64,000 nucleotides of DNA, taken from NCBI GenBank assembly GCA_037952775.1, contig JBANAY010000004.1, positions 2,728,001-2,792,000 on the forward strand. The letters are read 5' to 3'. Positions 1-12,200 of this stretch are shown in pieces. The DNA is from Clonostachys chloroleuca. Taxonomy: Eukaryota > Ascomycota > Sordariomycetes > Hypocreales > Bionectriaceae. The notes beneath the pieces are model-generated. The model made no database searches. It was given only the letters and a program-made list of their open reading frames with translations, and was not told the DNA's origin. Position 1 is the first letter of the stretch. Each line of letters opens with the position of its first letter. The position numbers and the translations under genes are program-made.

Positions 1-2283
1 GGCGCCCGCATACGCCGCGAACCTTGTGGGTCGCTCCAACTTGGGACTCGTTCCAACAATCCCAGACGGGATGGAATGATGGATGAGCACAGAGGATTGC
101 CCGTGTGCTATTTTCCGCCGGCCTACTGCAACAGTTCATCAAAGAAGCCCAGTTTAGGCGATTGACGTCGACTAAATCAACTAAAGCTTCTTTGATTCCT
201 CCTTGTCTCTGAGACGGCGGAGGATTTTGCGGAAGGCAGGACATCCCTGTGTCTCGTCCATCTACATGGCGAATGGGGCAACCAGAACACAACTTTTTCA
301 CGGTGTCAGCACAAATGCAAGGCTGGGACACTCTGCCATTTGACACAGTGACGGACATCGTCAATCCGACGTCAGAGGGGGTCGAGCCATCCGCATTGCG
401 CACATGTCTTGTGAGATCTTTGTGGCGCGCTTGGTTTTTACCGAGCTGTTGGCTAGCAGAAGCGATGCAGCCACCGGCACCACCCCCAAAAAAGCAAAGA
501 GGAATACATATCAAGGACCACGCCAGAAAAGCGCACACGCTAGCAGCTAGCCACGGTGGCGTTGACACGGCGCGGCCCCTAGTGGAGGTCCGTTGCCTGC
601 CTCCGTTTTTGACAGAGAGAAAACGGTGCAGAACAGACGCAAGCCCAGCGCACGCACTGGCCTGGCCCAAGCGGGAGCCGATGTCTGTACCGTGTATGGC
701 TTCCTGCCACCCCCAAGCCTCCTGGGGACAGGCGCGTGCGGTCAAGGCAGAGGTGGGAGCCAGAGCGGCTCCTCGCGTGGACCTTGCCAAGATGTTCGTT
801 TTCCAATGCAGGAGAAATGAAGCTGTCGGAGGTACCCGGCGAAGAATACCACTCTGCAGTTCCGAGCAGCGAAGGCCATTGCCTACTTGGGCACTTGTCA
901 GAGAAGCCCAGGCGGCTGGTCGCCAACGTCCTCGAGAGATACAAGGGGCATGGCTACCCACACCGCTTGTGTCCAAAATAAGAGGCGAGGACCAGTCTAA
1001 GCCTGGCTAAGTTTTGGTCCGTTATTAGCCCCGGCCGTCGGGTTCCTTATTGGGCAGCTGGTCCTGGATGGACCCTCATGATGGATTCCGCCATTGGCCA
1101 TTTAATCAAATGCGACCACCCTTGCTTGTTTCCTCTATGCGCTGGCGCTCCCATCAACTCCAGCACGCAGAGAACATGAGGTACATATGTACAAGCGTAT
1201 GTATGTACCTACACCGACAACACACCCCTCCCCTCGTTTGGCCGGACACCCCCTTACCTGCTAGCCGTGGACGATTGATTCTTGGCTCTGGGTCATGGCT
1301 GGCCACCTCGCTCACGTTTCTTCAGGCGTGGGAGGGGCCTACCTACAGTGGGAGGTCACCATGTCTTTGCTTTTCCCGTGCTGGTTCGTTGCCAGACGCC
1401 CACTCTCTGATTGTTGTCTCTTGCACAGCCATCTCCGAAATTTCTGTCATCTCGGAAGAGGCAAGAAGCCACAGCCATGTCCTTCACATCTTAAATCATT
1501 TTCCGTCAACTTAACCTTTTTCACTTCTTCCCTCCCCATCCACCCCCTGAACGGCTGCTGGGGGGATTGAAGAGACCAAGAGTCGGTGCTGGAGCCACTA
1601 CACCAGTTCAACCACACCTCCCTGTCGTCGTTTCTGCCAACGCCCCCCTCCCCTGGTCATATTCGAGGTATACATTACCCCGTTGCTTTACCCACTTCTC
1701 ATCCTACGTACCTGGACCCAATCCCCATAATCTTGGTTCAAATACTCTGCTCCCCTGCTCTCCTTCACCTTGCCCCCCGTCTTGTCACTCTGTTGGCGTA
1801 CCTTGACTGCGATCGCCGGTTTTTTTTTCTTTGCCTCAAAGTTGCCCTTGCTTTTTGGCTTTTGGCGGTCTTCAAACATCGAAGATAAAGCTCGTTGTAC
1901 TGTCCACCAACCAGCTAAAGCATCGCGACATTCCTCGCACGTCCTTCGTTCTCTCCCCAGCCCTCCGTCAGCACATTGCCACGAGAATCGACCGACCAAG
2001 AGGTCCTCTGATTTCGGGTTAATCGGGTCCAGGACTTTGGCCGACCCCTCCCCCCAACCCGTCGCGGTAGTACGTGAGTTTTTTCGCTGGCGCTTTATCA
2101 GCAGCGGTCCTTCTAGGCCTAGTTCGCCTCACCCGTACCATCCCAGTCATCACCAGGGGATGACTGCTCCACCACAGCTCGCTTGACCCTGACAGTGTCA
2201 AGGGGAATATAACACCACCGCGTCCTGCATCTTTGTGTTTTCCTTGTTGTCCGTTGAAGCTGTATCGTGTCGACGTGTAACTA
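1..2283 (+). promoter_or_regulatory. Upstream region and probable long leader of the MedA-type gene
   Basis: No convincing gene was found here. The segment contains many ATG codons and short open frames in all phases, the longest 253 codons at 249-1010, but these show no recognisable domain. From about 1200 onward the sequence is strongly pyrimidine-rich, which is usual for fungal leaders. A branch-like element followed by an AG lies just before the coding region (about 2279-2304), so a leader intron ending at 2304 is possible. In that case the ATGs at 2284 and 2299 would be intronic. Confidence 0.5.
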
Positions 2284-5200
2284 ATGGGAGTTTTCTCTAT
2301 GCAGCATCCTGCCCATCACCAGCAACAAGGTCCTCAACCTGCTCAGCTGCAGCACTCCAGGCCCTCGAGCGTTGTTCACCAGCAGCATCATCAGCAGCAG
2401 GCTCAACCGCCGCCTCAGCAGCATCAAAGCGCGTACTCATCAAGCCACACGCTTGCGCATCAATATCCACCAAACGGGCAAAACTCAGGCGGGCAAGACA
2501 ACCTGCCTTCATACTATAACCACCCAAACTCTTACAACACAGCTAGTGCAAACGGCGGATATCCGTCGGCAGGTGCGCAACTTTGCCAACCGCTCACGCG
2601 TCTCGTTGCGCGTGGGCATCCCCAAAAGATCCGGAGCTGACCAAGCTACACAGACACAAACGAGATGATGGCCGCAGCACAGATGCCGAGGCCTCCATAC
2701 CCTCCAATGTCATATCACACTCCGCAGTCGAACTCGCCTGCCTCTGTCGCGTCTCCCTCCCAGCATGACCAGCACAGGAGCATCTACGGCCAACCGCCGT
2801 CGCAGCACATGCCTCAATCAATGTACTACCAGCCACAGCCTCAGTATCAGTCGATGCCCCCGCAGCCAACCGCCTCGCCATACGCGCAGCATGCGCAACA
2901 CCCTCAGCAGCCCATGACCTCCCAGCCCAATATGATGATGTCTCATCCCGCACCTCACAACCCCATGAGCCATCAGCAGCACGCGCAGCAAGGCATGACC
3001 AACAGCCCTCGCGCAAAGATCGAGTCTCAAGTTCCACTCCAACTCCACAAGCCCCAGACGTCGCCAATGCCTCCCATGCACCACGCTCAGAACGGAGGGC
3101 AGCTTCAGAGCCCAGGCAATCCTGCCGCTGGCGTAAACCCGAACGCTGCGCCTGGTCCGATTCCCGCGACAACGCCCCCCGTTGTTCGGCAAGACGGAAA
3201 TGGAGTGCAATGGATCGCATTCGAGTATTCGCGTGATAGGGTCAAGATGGAGTACACGATCCGGTGCGACGTGGAATCGGTGAATACAGAGGAGCTCTCA
3301 CAGGAGTTCAAACAGGAAAACTGCGTGTACCCACGTGCATGCTGCCCTAAGGACCAGTATCGTGGAAACCGCTTGGGATACGAGACGGACTGCAACCGCG
3401 TCGGATGGGCACTTGCGCATCTCAATGTCCCCCTCCGGGGAAAACGAGGTCTTATTCAGAGGGCTGTTGACAGCTGGCGAAACAGCAACTCAGACCCGCG
3501 ACTCCGAAGTCGCCGAGTCCGTCGCATGGCCAAGATGAACACGCGGAAGCATGTCCAGGGTACGCCACATACCTCACCGATGCCAGCCCCTGGCGCGCAG
3601 CCAGGGATGCCCTCAGGGCCCGCACCCATGGCCCCCGGAGGTCCGACCATGGGCAAGCCTGGACTAGGCGGCATGGGTCAACCACTACACCACCATCATC
3701 CTGGAAGCCACCCCGATGGATCACAAGGCGGGGAAGAAGTCGGTATGTTCCATCACCAGATGTGATTTAATCCCCCCCAGCGAAAAGCTGCACATATCGT
3801 TGCTGTCGTCGGGGCTTTATACCCTTACCCTCAACCTCTCCTACCCTGACGGCCATATACCATCTCCCTTGACCACACCCGCATAACATGGCATCATACT
3901 TCACCATCTTGTCTGGCATGTCTTGTCTACCGTAATTGATACCACATCCTTTATTTTGCTGCCCTGATTATCTGAGGAACGCAACCAATCATCTCGCATC
4001 GGTATATCCTGCTTTTCTACATTTCCTAGTCTGTTGGTCTGCTTGTTTTTCTTTGTCGTTATTAATTCACACAATGGGATATGGGGGCTTGTTCAAAGTT
4101 TGATCTTCTTCTGTCATTTTTAAAAATAGTGTTAGGGCGACCTTGCGTTCAGGTACCGACGTCTTTATACGACGACAGCAAGGCTTGAGCTTCTAGAAGC
4201 GTCAGCTAATTCGTTGGTTGATTGGCGCAACCCTGTACATTACGGATATTGAACATATTGGTCCGGTATTGCGCTTCTCATGGCTTCTGCTAGTTTATTC
4301 CCCAACTGTGTTGAGGCGCTTACCCTCGCTACTTGGGGTTCTAGGGTTAGGGGAGCATTGCAGCGGAGGATTATTGACATCCATCCCTGCAGGAAAGCAC
4401 CTTGTCTTATGACTGGACCCCTACCAAGTCTGTATAATAGAAAAAGATGATCCCCAGCGTTGTTTGGAGACAGACATTCCTGCTATTCAACTGCCCTTCA
4501 CTTCACTTCACTGCACTGCAATGCTGTTTTGATCTTCCGAGTACTACAAATCAAAGAATACAGAGCGCTGACTCCAAGCCCTCTATAGACAACGGACACT
4601 ATGAAAGCCACCATCACCCCGGTGCCGCTCCCACACATGGCGGTCCAGGCGATGATGTGAGACAAGCGCAGGTCTTTACTGGCTACGCTAACCAAGGCTA
4701 TCCAACTAACGGCCATGGAGGCTCCATGTCTCACATGGCTCCTCATTCCAGCAGCATCATTCCTGCTAAGCGCCACAGCAGGTCTGGAGCTGAGGACCAT
4801 GATGACCTTTTCCCTGAAATCCCCGAGGCTAAGAAGAGGAAGTTCATCCTGGTCGAGGATAACGTCCGCGGATCAAGGCTTCGTGTGAGAGTCACTCTCG
4901 AGGGTGTCGACACCAATGAGATCCCCGACAGCTTCCGCAAGGGCGCTAGTGTGTTTCCTCGAAGCTACTTCCCCCGTGAGATGCAAAGCCCTCCCCCAAG
5001 CGCCACAGGCTCCCACTTCTTCCCTGACGATATGGAGGATGACAACACACAAGAAACCGAGGGTAGGGAGGCAAGCCGTCGTGGAATGAAGATGGTAAAG
5101 GTCCCCGTCGGGGAAGGTCGGGAGGAAGAAGTATCTATTCCCAGGACGCGTAGGTCTGCCCGTGGTACAGAGGTCAAGCTTAACGACCTGGGCTTCCGCA

Positions 5201-5467
5201 TGGCGTGGCTGCAGAGCCGAGTGTTTTCTGGCAGGACCGTCTTCCTCCAGCGAGCATGTGAGTCAGCCTCATTTCCTTTCAGGTGATTGGAAAAAGAAAA
5301 CATGGAACTAATGGTGTGTCATAGTGGATTGCTACCGTAATAAGACCCGTACTGCCATCGAGGGCGCTCAGGGCGACTCGAAGTCCATTGCGCCACATTA
5401 TGAGACTAGACGTGGCAAGGCCCGCTGGAACGACCGCATGAAGCGTGGAGAGAGGAAGGACGAATAA
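2284..5467 (+). CDS. medA: MedA-family developmental regulator (Medusa/REN1/ACON-3-like)
   Basis: Four exons fit: 2284-2572, 2654-3742, 4589-5257 and 5325-5467, giving 729 aa, close to what I recall for the family (about 650-715). The N-terminal 270 residues are rich in Gln, His, Pro and Ser. A conserved domain at about residues 280-385 begins near FEYSRDRVKMEYTIRCDVES and ends in an Arg-rich stretch (RSRRVRR). A second related domain covers about residues 540-705, following a basic KKRK motif that could be a nuclear signal. In Aspergillus, Fusarium and Neurospora, members are nuclear regulators of conidiophore development without a classical DNA-binding domain. Intron 2 is 846 nt (donor GTATGT, CTGAC branch, TATAG acceptor). 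The other introns are 81 and 67 nt. The start is uncertain: ATG 2284 or 2299, or an upstream exon. Family assignment rests on recalled similarity. Confidence 0.75.
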
Positions 5468-5734
5468 AAGACACTGGATACGAGTTGACGGCCGCCTGCT
5501 CCCTTTGCTCAGTGCCGCGCATTTTCCCGAACATTTCTACAAGTCTCTTGCTGTTTGAGATACCATTTTTTTGCGACAAAAGGCACATTGATTCCCCCCA
5601 AATATCGTCTCTGGGTCGACACTTGCGGGTTCATTCATTTTCTGTTTCTGGTGGAAATTATCTGTCGGCACGAGAAACATGATACCTCTTTGCATTATGA
5701 ACTATTTTTAGATTTTTCATTGCTCATTGCTCTT

Positions 5735-5772
<38 letters not shown>

Positions 5773-7110
5773 CATTTTTGGTTTTACTTTCCTCGTTCCA
5801 ATTTTTTTTTTCATCATTTGGGCTTTTTGTTCATCCTGTTTTGTTCCCATTGCTAGATTTCTCATACATTTTGCGAGAGAAGCGCCGATTTGAGGGGCCT
5901 CCCAGGCTGTTCTAGCAATTGATTGAAAATATTGGAAATACGCATCGATTTCGTTGTACAGAACTAAGAAAAAAAAAGAAAAATTGGAGAGAAGGACACG
6001 GATGAGAGAGGCGGGTTAGAGAGGAGAAGGCGTTGTTTTCAATATTGGGGCGAGGAGGGAGGCTGAAATCTTTGAAATTAATGTTTCTTGCGCTGTTGTT
6101 CATTATTCCCAGCTGCGTTGCGTTAGAGTGGATGAGGCTTGAATCACGACACTGTGCCAGGCCTGTCTGAAGAGAAGAGTATATGTGAGAGAGATTGGTT
6201 TGCAACCTCGGCATTAGAGGATTGAAGGGGAGGGCATGCAAAAGATTACAATGTCTTTTCTGCAGTACATAATATTGGGAGATTTGGAGGCTATCTGTTT
6301 CATGCCGGGGTTTGCTATAATAAATGAACTGGTTTTATGTTTACTTGTTGTTCCGCTCCATCGTGAATGTCGCAGTGAAGATGAGGAGGCAGAGGTGTGT
6401 AACATACATGGCCTCGTAGAGGGGCCAAGAATTAAGCTTTTGACTCCCAGACAAACATCCATGTGGAATGTGAACAGGGTGTATGAACTGCCAGGCGGGA
6501 GCATGGCCAGGTCCAGGTCCAGGTCTAGGTCATGGTTCGATGAGCTTCAGCTGCCAACCTACCCACCCTACCTGACAATGGCTGGCCTCAGCTCGAGCTT
6601 CCTCCACTATTCTCCCGCAGTTCTTGGGATGCTGAAGGGGGGCTGTTGGCTGAGAAGGTGGTGGCTTTAACCTCTGGCAAGGGCTCCGCGTTAGGCACCC
6701 AAGCACCGCCTAAAGAAGCTACTGCCGTCCGCTGGACGGTAAGCTATCCAACCTAACCGGGGGGCTGATTGTCAAGCGTGATCTGCGTGCCCATGCGTCC
6801 ACGCCAGCTTTTTGGGTAGATGACCCGGAATCCTTGTCTATTCAATCTACCTCAGATCTCTCTATTTGCGATTCAACGGGACGTTCTGGGTTTCCCGACG
6901 CTTGCGGTTCTATCTCGAGCTTCGTCGAACTGGCTGCGGTTCAGCCATATTGCCCAAGTTATCACTGGGTCCGGACCCCTCATTTCAGAAGCTGTCGCCC
7001 AACTTGTCCTCCCAACGCAACGTCATCAACCTTGATTGCACGACAACGTCGAGGAAGCACGAACCCGCGGCATTGCGACCCGAGAGCCCTACCTCAGCCC
7101 AGGAGGTAGA
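5468..7110. other. Intergenic and 3' region of medA
   Basis: No gene is supported. The stretch is AT-rich at first and contains a 36-nt T run (5737-5772). Around 6510-6534 there is a short AGGTCC-type hexamer repeat. The last 300 bases are probably promoter or leader of the next gene. Confidence 0.5.
5737..5772 (+). repeat. Poly(T) tract of 36 nt
   Basis: An uninterrupted run of 36 T lies about 270 nt past the medA stop codon, probably in or just beyond the 3' UTR. It is followed by further T-rich sequence to about 5815. Confidence 0.9.
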
Positions 7111-9291
7111 ATGGTGAGCCAACCGCAGAACCCAAACAGCAGCCAGCCGCGGCCGCTGTTCGGGGCCGAGCTGGAGGCAAGACCCCCTGATGGCAACCCA
7201 GTCTTTGAAATGAGTGGGGAGTCGGCACCTTCGAAGGACGACAATAGCACGAATAATATATACCCCGGGAGGAAGGAGACGGGTCTAAATTCTCAGGCCC
7301 ATCCGTGGCCGTTCTACCTCGATGAGCAAGGCCAGAGGCGACCGATCATGGAGGAAGACGGTAGACCACAGGCTGCGGCCAACGACGACAACGATGCTGT
7401 GCCTGCTGCATTGGCGATCAAGTTCGCGGGGCGTCCTGCGGGCTCCGATGCTTCTGCAGAGGTCCGGCCTCTTGTGATGAGGCCCGCCAGTCCAGCCGAA
7501 ACAGATTCCTTTATCCCGGCGCCGCTCAACATTTCTCGACCTTCGCAGTCATCACCACCTCCACTCTCCCCAAGAAGTACAAGCCCTATCAGCCGCCAAC
7601 TTCCCTGGAAGAGCCAAAGTCGCCATCGATCGCTGGTCATCCTAAGCATGAGCCAGGCCAAGCCTATAGGCCATACCGTCGGCCGTCATATGATGAAAGA
7701 CCTTCTGCGAGCGTAGCTGCCGTTCCGACCGCGGCGCCTGCATCAGGCTATGGAATTGGGAGCGCTCCAACTTCGCCAGGGCTTTCGGCTCAACCATTCA
7801 GATATCCATCTCCTGCGGGCAAAGAACAACAATCTCTGGCAGCCGTTCCACCTGCGGCGTCTCCTAAGATACCTGCGGCAGGCTCGCCCGCTCTAGGGAA
7901 TAGAACACCGTCTCCTTCTCTCAGACCTTATCAACCCCCATATTCTGAATATGAGGTAGGCAACCAGGTCAGCCAGTCACCGCCACCGCCCGTCCCGCTC
8001 AAGACTCGCCCTCCCGCCGTTGATTCTAGCACTCAGCAGGAGGCCGGAGCACATGCTGGACAGCAAGGAAGTCCGCCTATCCCTCCTAAATCTTCGTCTC
8101 CTCCACAGCCTGCCGAGATAGTTTTATGGCCACACCCACCAGCTTCTGGCCCAGATAAGAAAACGGCTCAACCTCCATTGGCAAATCTACCCGTCAGTGG
8201 AAGTAGTCCGGGACCTTCGAAGCCCACGAGCCCGGCTCCGGAGCAAGTTGCATCTTTTATTCCAGATCCAACTCCTATCCCGGTTGAGACTAAACCTCCT
8301 CCTGTTGCTGCCCCGACCTCTCAACCCAGTCCCCAACCCAGCCCTCAGCCAGCCCAGGAGTCAAGTGCTTTCATTCCTCAAGCAACATATGCTTCCAGCA
8401 GTGCTCAGAACGCAGAAGCATCGGCAAGGCCATCAAAGTTCCCTCAGTTTCCGGAAGTCGACCAGTCCATTCCCTCGGACCCGCCACCTCCCTATATGCC
8501 GTCTGCAACGCATGGCTCCGGTTCCCATTCTGTTCCATCCGAGAAACCTTCTCTGTTCCCACCTCCGCCGCAAATTGCGCCTCATTTGCCTCAGACCGAT
8601 TTCCCTACTCAGCCTACCTATGCTTCTCAGAGCCAGCCATCATCCCCGCTACCTCCTCAGTCTTTCTCGACTCCCTACGGGCAGCCTCCTTCTCAACCAC
8701 CGCCCTCCCTTGGCAAACCACCAATACAACCCCCTCCAGGACAGCCCCTATCTCCGCAGGCTCCATCCTCTGCGCAAGATGATTGTCTTCCGCCACCTGG
8801 CCCACCGCCTTCGCATACGCAATACGCATACACCCCACTTCCAGGCCAGACATATCATGTTCTTCAACCTCCCCCACCTCTGCCCCCCGACCTAGTACCG
8901 CTCATGCATATCCTTCAGTAGGATTGAGCACCAATCCAGTCAATTCGATGGCTTACCCCCTCCGCCGAAGACCCATTACGTAGCTCAACCCCCAGCAGTT
9001 GCTGGGCCATCGCACCCACCAAGTTCTCAACGACCGGCGGGGGGTAAGCTATTTGGGAGCACAGTTGCCAAGAAATGGCTTGACAAAACAAGCCAGGTAT
9101 TAGAGAACAAGGTTGAGGAGATTCTCCAGAGCCATCCTGATCCGAGATTCCGACCTCAGGCAAACTCCGGCCACGCGCCGCAGCAGCCTCAATATGCGTC
9201 TCAACAGCCTTCTGGGCAATATTACAACAACACCAGCTCTGCCACACCTCAACCTCAATGGCAACCCCCACATTCAGGTCCATCGTCATGA
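7111..9291 (+). CDS. Proline-rich protein of unknown function, frame broken three times
   Basis: The coding path starts at ATG 7111 and ends at TGA 9289-9291 but changes frame at three points. The breaks lie at C runs of 4 (7568-7571), 6 (8883-8888) and 5 (8956-8960). One extra C at each run would give a single frame of about 727 aa. No intron with correct phase explains the shifts. The N-terminal part contains WPFYLDEQGQRRP. The middle 450 residues are dominated by Pro, Ser and Gln, typical of SH3/WW ligands or disordered scaffolds. The C-terminus has a short predicted helical motif, GKLFGSTVAKKWLDKTSQVL, which looks like the conserved part. I do not recognise the family. Amino-acid quality stays high through all breaks, so sequencing error is more likely than decay. 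Confidence 0.6.
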
Positions 9292-12200
9292 TGATGGTAT
9301 TTTGTTTTCTGCGTGGGGATAATGAAGCGTTATGAAGTGATTTGTCTGATTTACTGTAGCATCGTCGGGTTATTTACCTTGGGAAATTGTCCATGTTGGG
9401 GCATCTTTCATTAGCAATAAGTATCGTAGATAGAAGTTGAGTAGCTGCGTGTATTCATGGTGTCTGATAGCCGCCCGCGAGAGCTATTCTCCAGTTAGGA
9501 TAGAGGCCAGCAAATTCAGACACTTGGTTCTTTACGAAGCTATGAGTGAATGAAATAGACTATCGCTGGAATGGAACAATTTATCTCTGACATCTGGTTT
9601 CCCCGTAACTGGAAAACTCGTTCCTCAGTGTCAGTAGACTTTTTGAATACTAAGATCCTTGCCAGAGTACATAACAGCCAAGTAGGTAACTCGGGGTGGG
9701 TAGCCCAGCTCGTTCCGTGGACCGTCCGCGGAATGTTCGTAGAGTGTGATGACTTCCGTGTGACGTTTAGCTACATTTATAATCATCAATTCCTTTGGCT
9801 TTTCACACTAGGCTATGCCATCTTTAGCTAAAGGCATCGGGCTACACTTGAAGCTTTCTCATTCCACAATCTTTATCTCATCCTCCTTGTTACTTTGCCT
9901 CCTCCAGGGAAAACCTTCCGAGGCTAGAGAGGCTAATCAGCATTTGTTGACATTCCAGGATATTACTTATGAGCCGGGAAAAAAGAGAAAAATCCTGTGC
10001 TCCCCTAAAAGCTGCAAGAAAGCGTTTTGTGCTACCCAGGGAAGTGCCTACACAAAATCAGGCTGCGCTCGGTAGCCTATCACAAAATAGGTATTCTGCA
10101 TTACACAGAGAATAAGCTAGGTACCTACATGCATGCTAGGTGTAGCCTGACCTTGGGATAGCCCTTGCTTAGAGTGAGGGGAAAAATAAGCTACATTCAT
10201 ATTGTTGGATAGGTAGACATTCTTTGCATGGCCATCGGAGTTGAGCCCACAATTAATAAACGACCATCAGCAAGGGCTGATTCTCAGCTTGACCTTTGCT
10301 TCTCTGTGCACTTGTTCTATTTCTGTCGCGCGTAGAGCCAAATACGAAGAGCTTGTCACCTATCCTGCTTTTTAAGACAATGAGAAATGCGACTGTAACC
10401 TCCCAACAGGTCTCCTGTACAGCACGAGGAGTGGCTGGGTCACGGGACGGCTATTGCACGCCCTTTGGACGGACTAAGCACAAAGGCGAATTTCGCGTTC
10501 ATGCAGTGTAACCTGCGAAGTGCTATTTGTGTGTACAAAGATTGAAAAGTGCGGCTACAATTGAGGAGGATCGGCGCCGTTTTGGGATTAGACTCTTTGC
10601 GCGGCAGTTGGTGGGACATACATCCCACTTTCTCAGGGATCAGTAGGTCTGGATGGAGGTTCTACTTCGAATCGGCGCAGGCGCAGGCGGAATGGCGGAA
10701 CGGGAAGATGGCAAATATTGAAACAGGATTCGAATTAGTTGTTCAGCCCGAGCGGGATGCGGGTTATTGGCCGAGGGACGGACCTGTTTGTTGGTCTCGG
10801 ACGACGTGGATGACGATGATGATGATGACAGCTACCCACAGACGTCGCACCTGTTGTACCCTTCCTGCATATACATACATGAGTTTACAAAGGGGCAAGT
10901 GTGGGACGTCCAAAAGGGAAGGCAGGAGGGCTGCATGAGTGATGACATGTCAGACTCAATCAGTGCTTCGGAGGCCGGTGAGCTGGCTACCTCCAGCGAT
11001 TCACTTGACGGGAGGCTGACGGTGGTTGGTGCCCAATAGGGAGGGAGGCGGCAAATCGCCGTGCGTTTACAAAGCCACTCCATGCAGATCTGAAGGGGTG
11101 TTGCTCGGGTGGAACAATCATTAGATTAGGTATTTTCTTTTTCTATTTCTGTTTAATGCCGACCCGGCAATGCGAATCACATAGCTCTCCTTTTGCCTAG
11201 TCCGTCGGCGCCATCGATAGGGGCTGGAATCGATTACCAGTCCATCGAATCAAAGCGGAATAAGAGCGCGGTCTATTTGGTGTCCTTCATCCGGCAAGCA
11301 TGGCCGGGTACAATGCGGTCAGGAATATCATCTCGGCGGGTTGTGAGCCATTTGCCCTCCTCCTCCTCATCTGCTCTCGGCAAGCCAGCCTTCACCTGAC
11401 TAGCTGGCGGGCATGTGCAGATACAGGGCCTCCTCGCCAATCGGTGCTGGTCTATCCGTCTACGATACTTCTAGGCACATAATCTGGGCACCGTCGGGAA
11501 GCTTTGTTCGGGGACGCGGTGCCACCCTGCGAAAGCGCTTGGCCCGGCGACACCGTGGAGACTGGGTGGATATAACTTACGGAGAACAATTCTAGCCCTT
11601 TTCCCTAATCCCTGTGTCGCAAGACCAGGACTAATGGCCAGGAGGAGGCATCAAGCAACGATTCCATGCCACCGTCGGTTTCCGGGTCGTACCTGATAGC
11701 CAGTATTGGACGCCAGTACCACCTATGTAAGATCAAGGGGTATATATGGCGGAACACGCAAGTACATGCACATCCAGCTACCTCCTGACCTAAGCCGGGT
11801 CTTGGCATTGTCATGCCCTCCAGCAGGAGGCAGACATCAGGCGTCCGTCCCCTCTTGCTGGGGAAATAGGGTCGAGTCATTAGCGCGCTCCTCCAAGCCA
11901 AGTCAGCTCGAGGGGAGTGGAAAAAGCTGGCGGTGGTGCTGGTTTCCCTGTGCTTCATCAGTAAACCCAGCGTCTGCGAGGTGCCATGGATGGATGTCTG
12001 CGAGTTTCCCTTTGATGAGCTGCACTGAATGGAGATATTATTACCATAAGCCTTCTTATTATTAGTCGTAGGCCGGAGGGTTGATAGGTGTAGCTCGGCT
12101 TATTAATTTGGCGGTGACTGGGTGTCTCGTCTCAGCGCTGCCCTGTGCTCTGGCGTTGGCTGCGGGACCACCGACCGCCTCTCCAATCGCCTAGGGCGGC

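Noticed and set aside
249..1010. 253-codon open frame near the window start
   Set aside because: No domain, unlikely composition, and other frames overlap it equally well; more likely part of the medA upstream region.
7111..9291. Programmed frameshifting in the proline-rich gene
   Set aside because: Three shifts at plain C runs, with similar breaks in other genes, fit sequence error better than recoding; no slippery-site structure seen.
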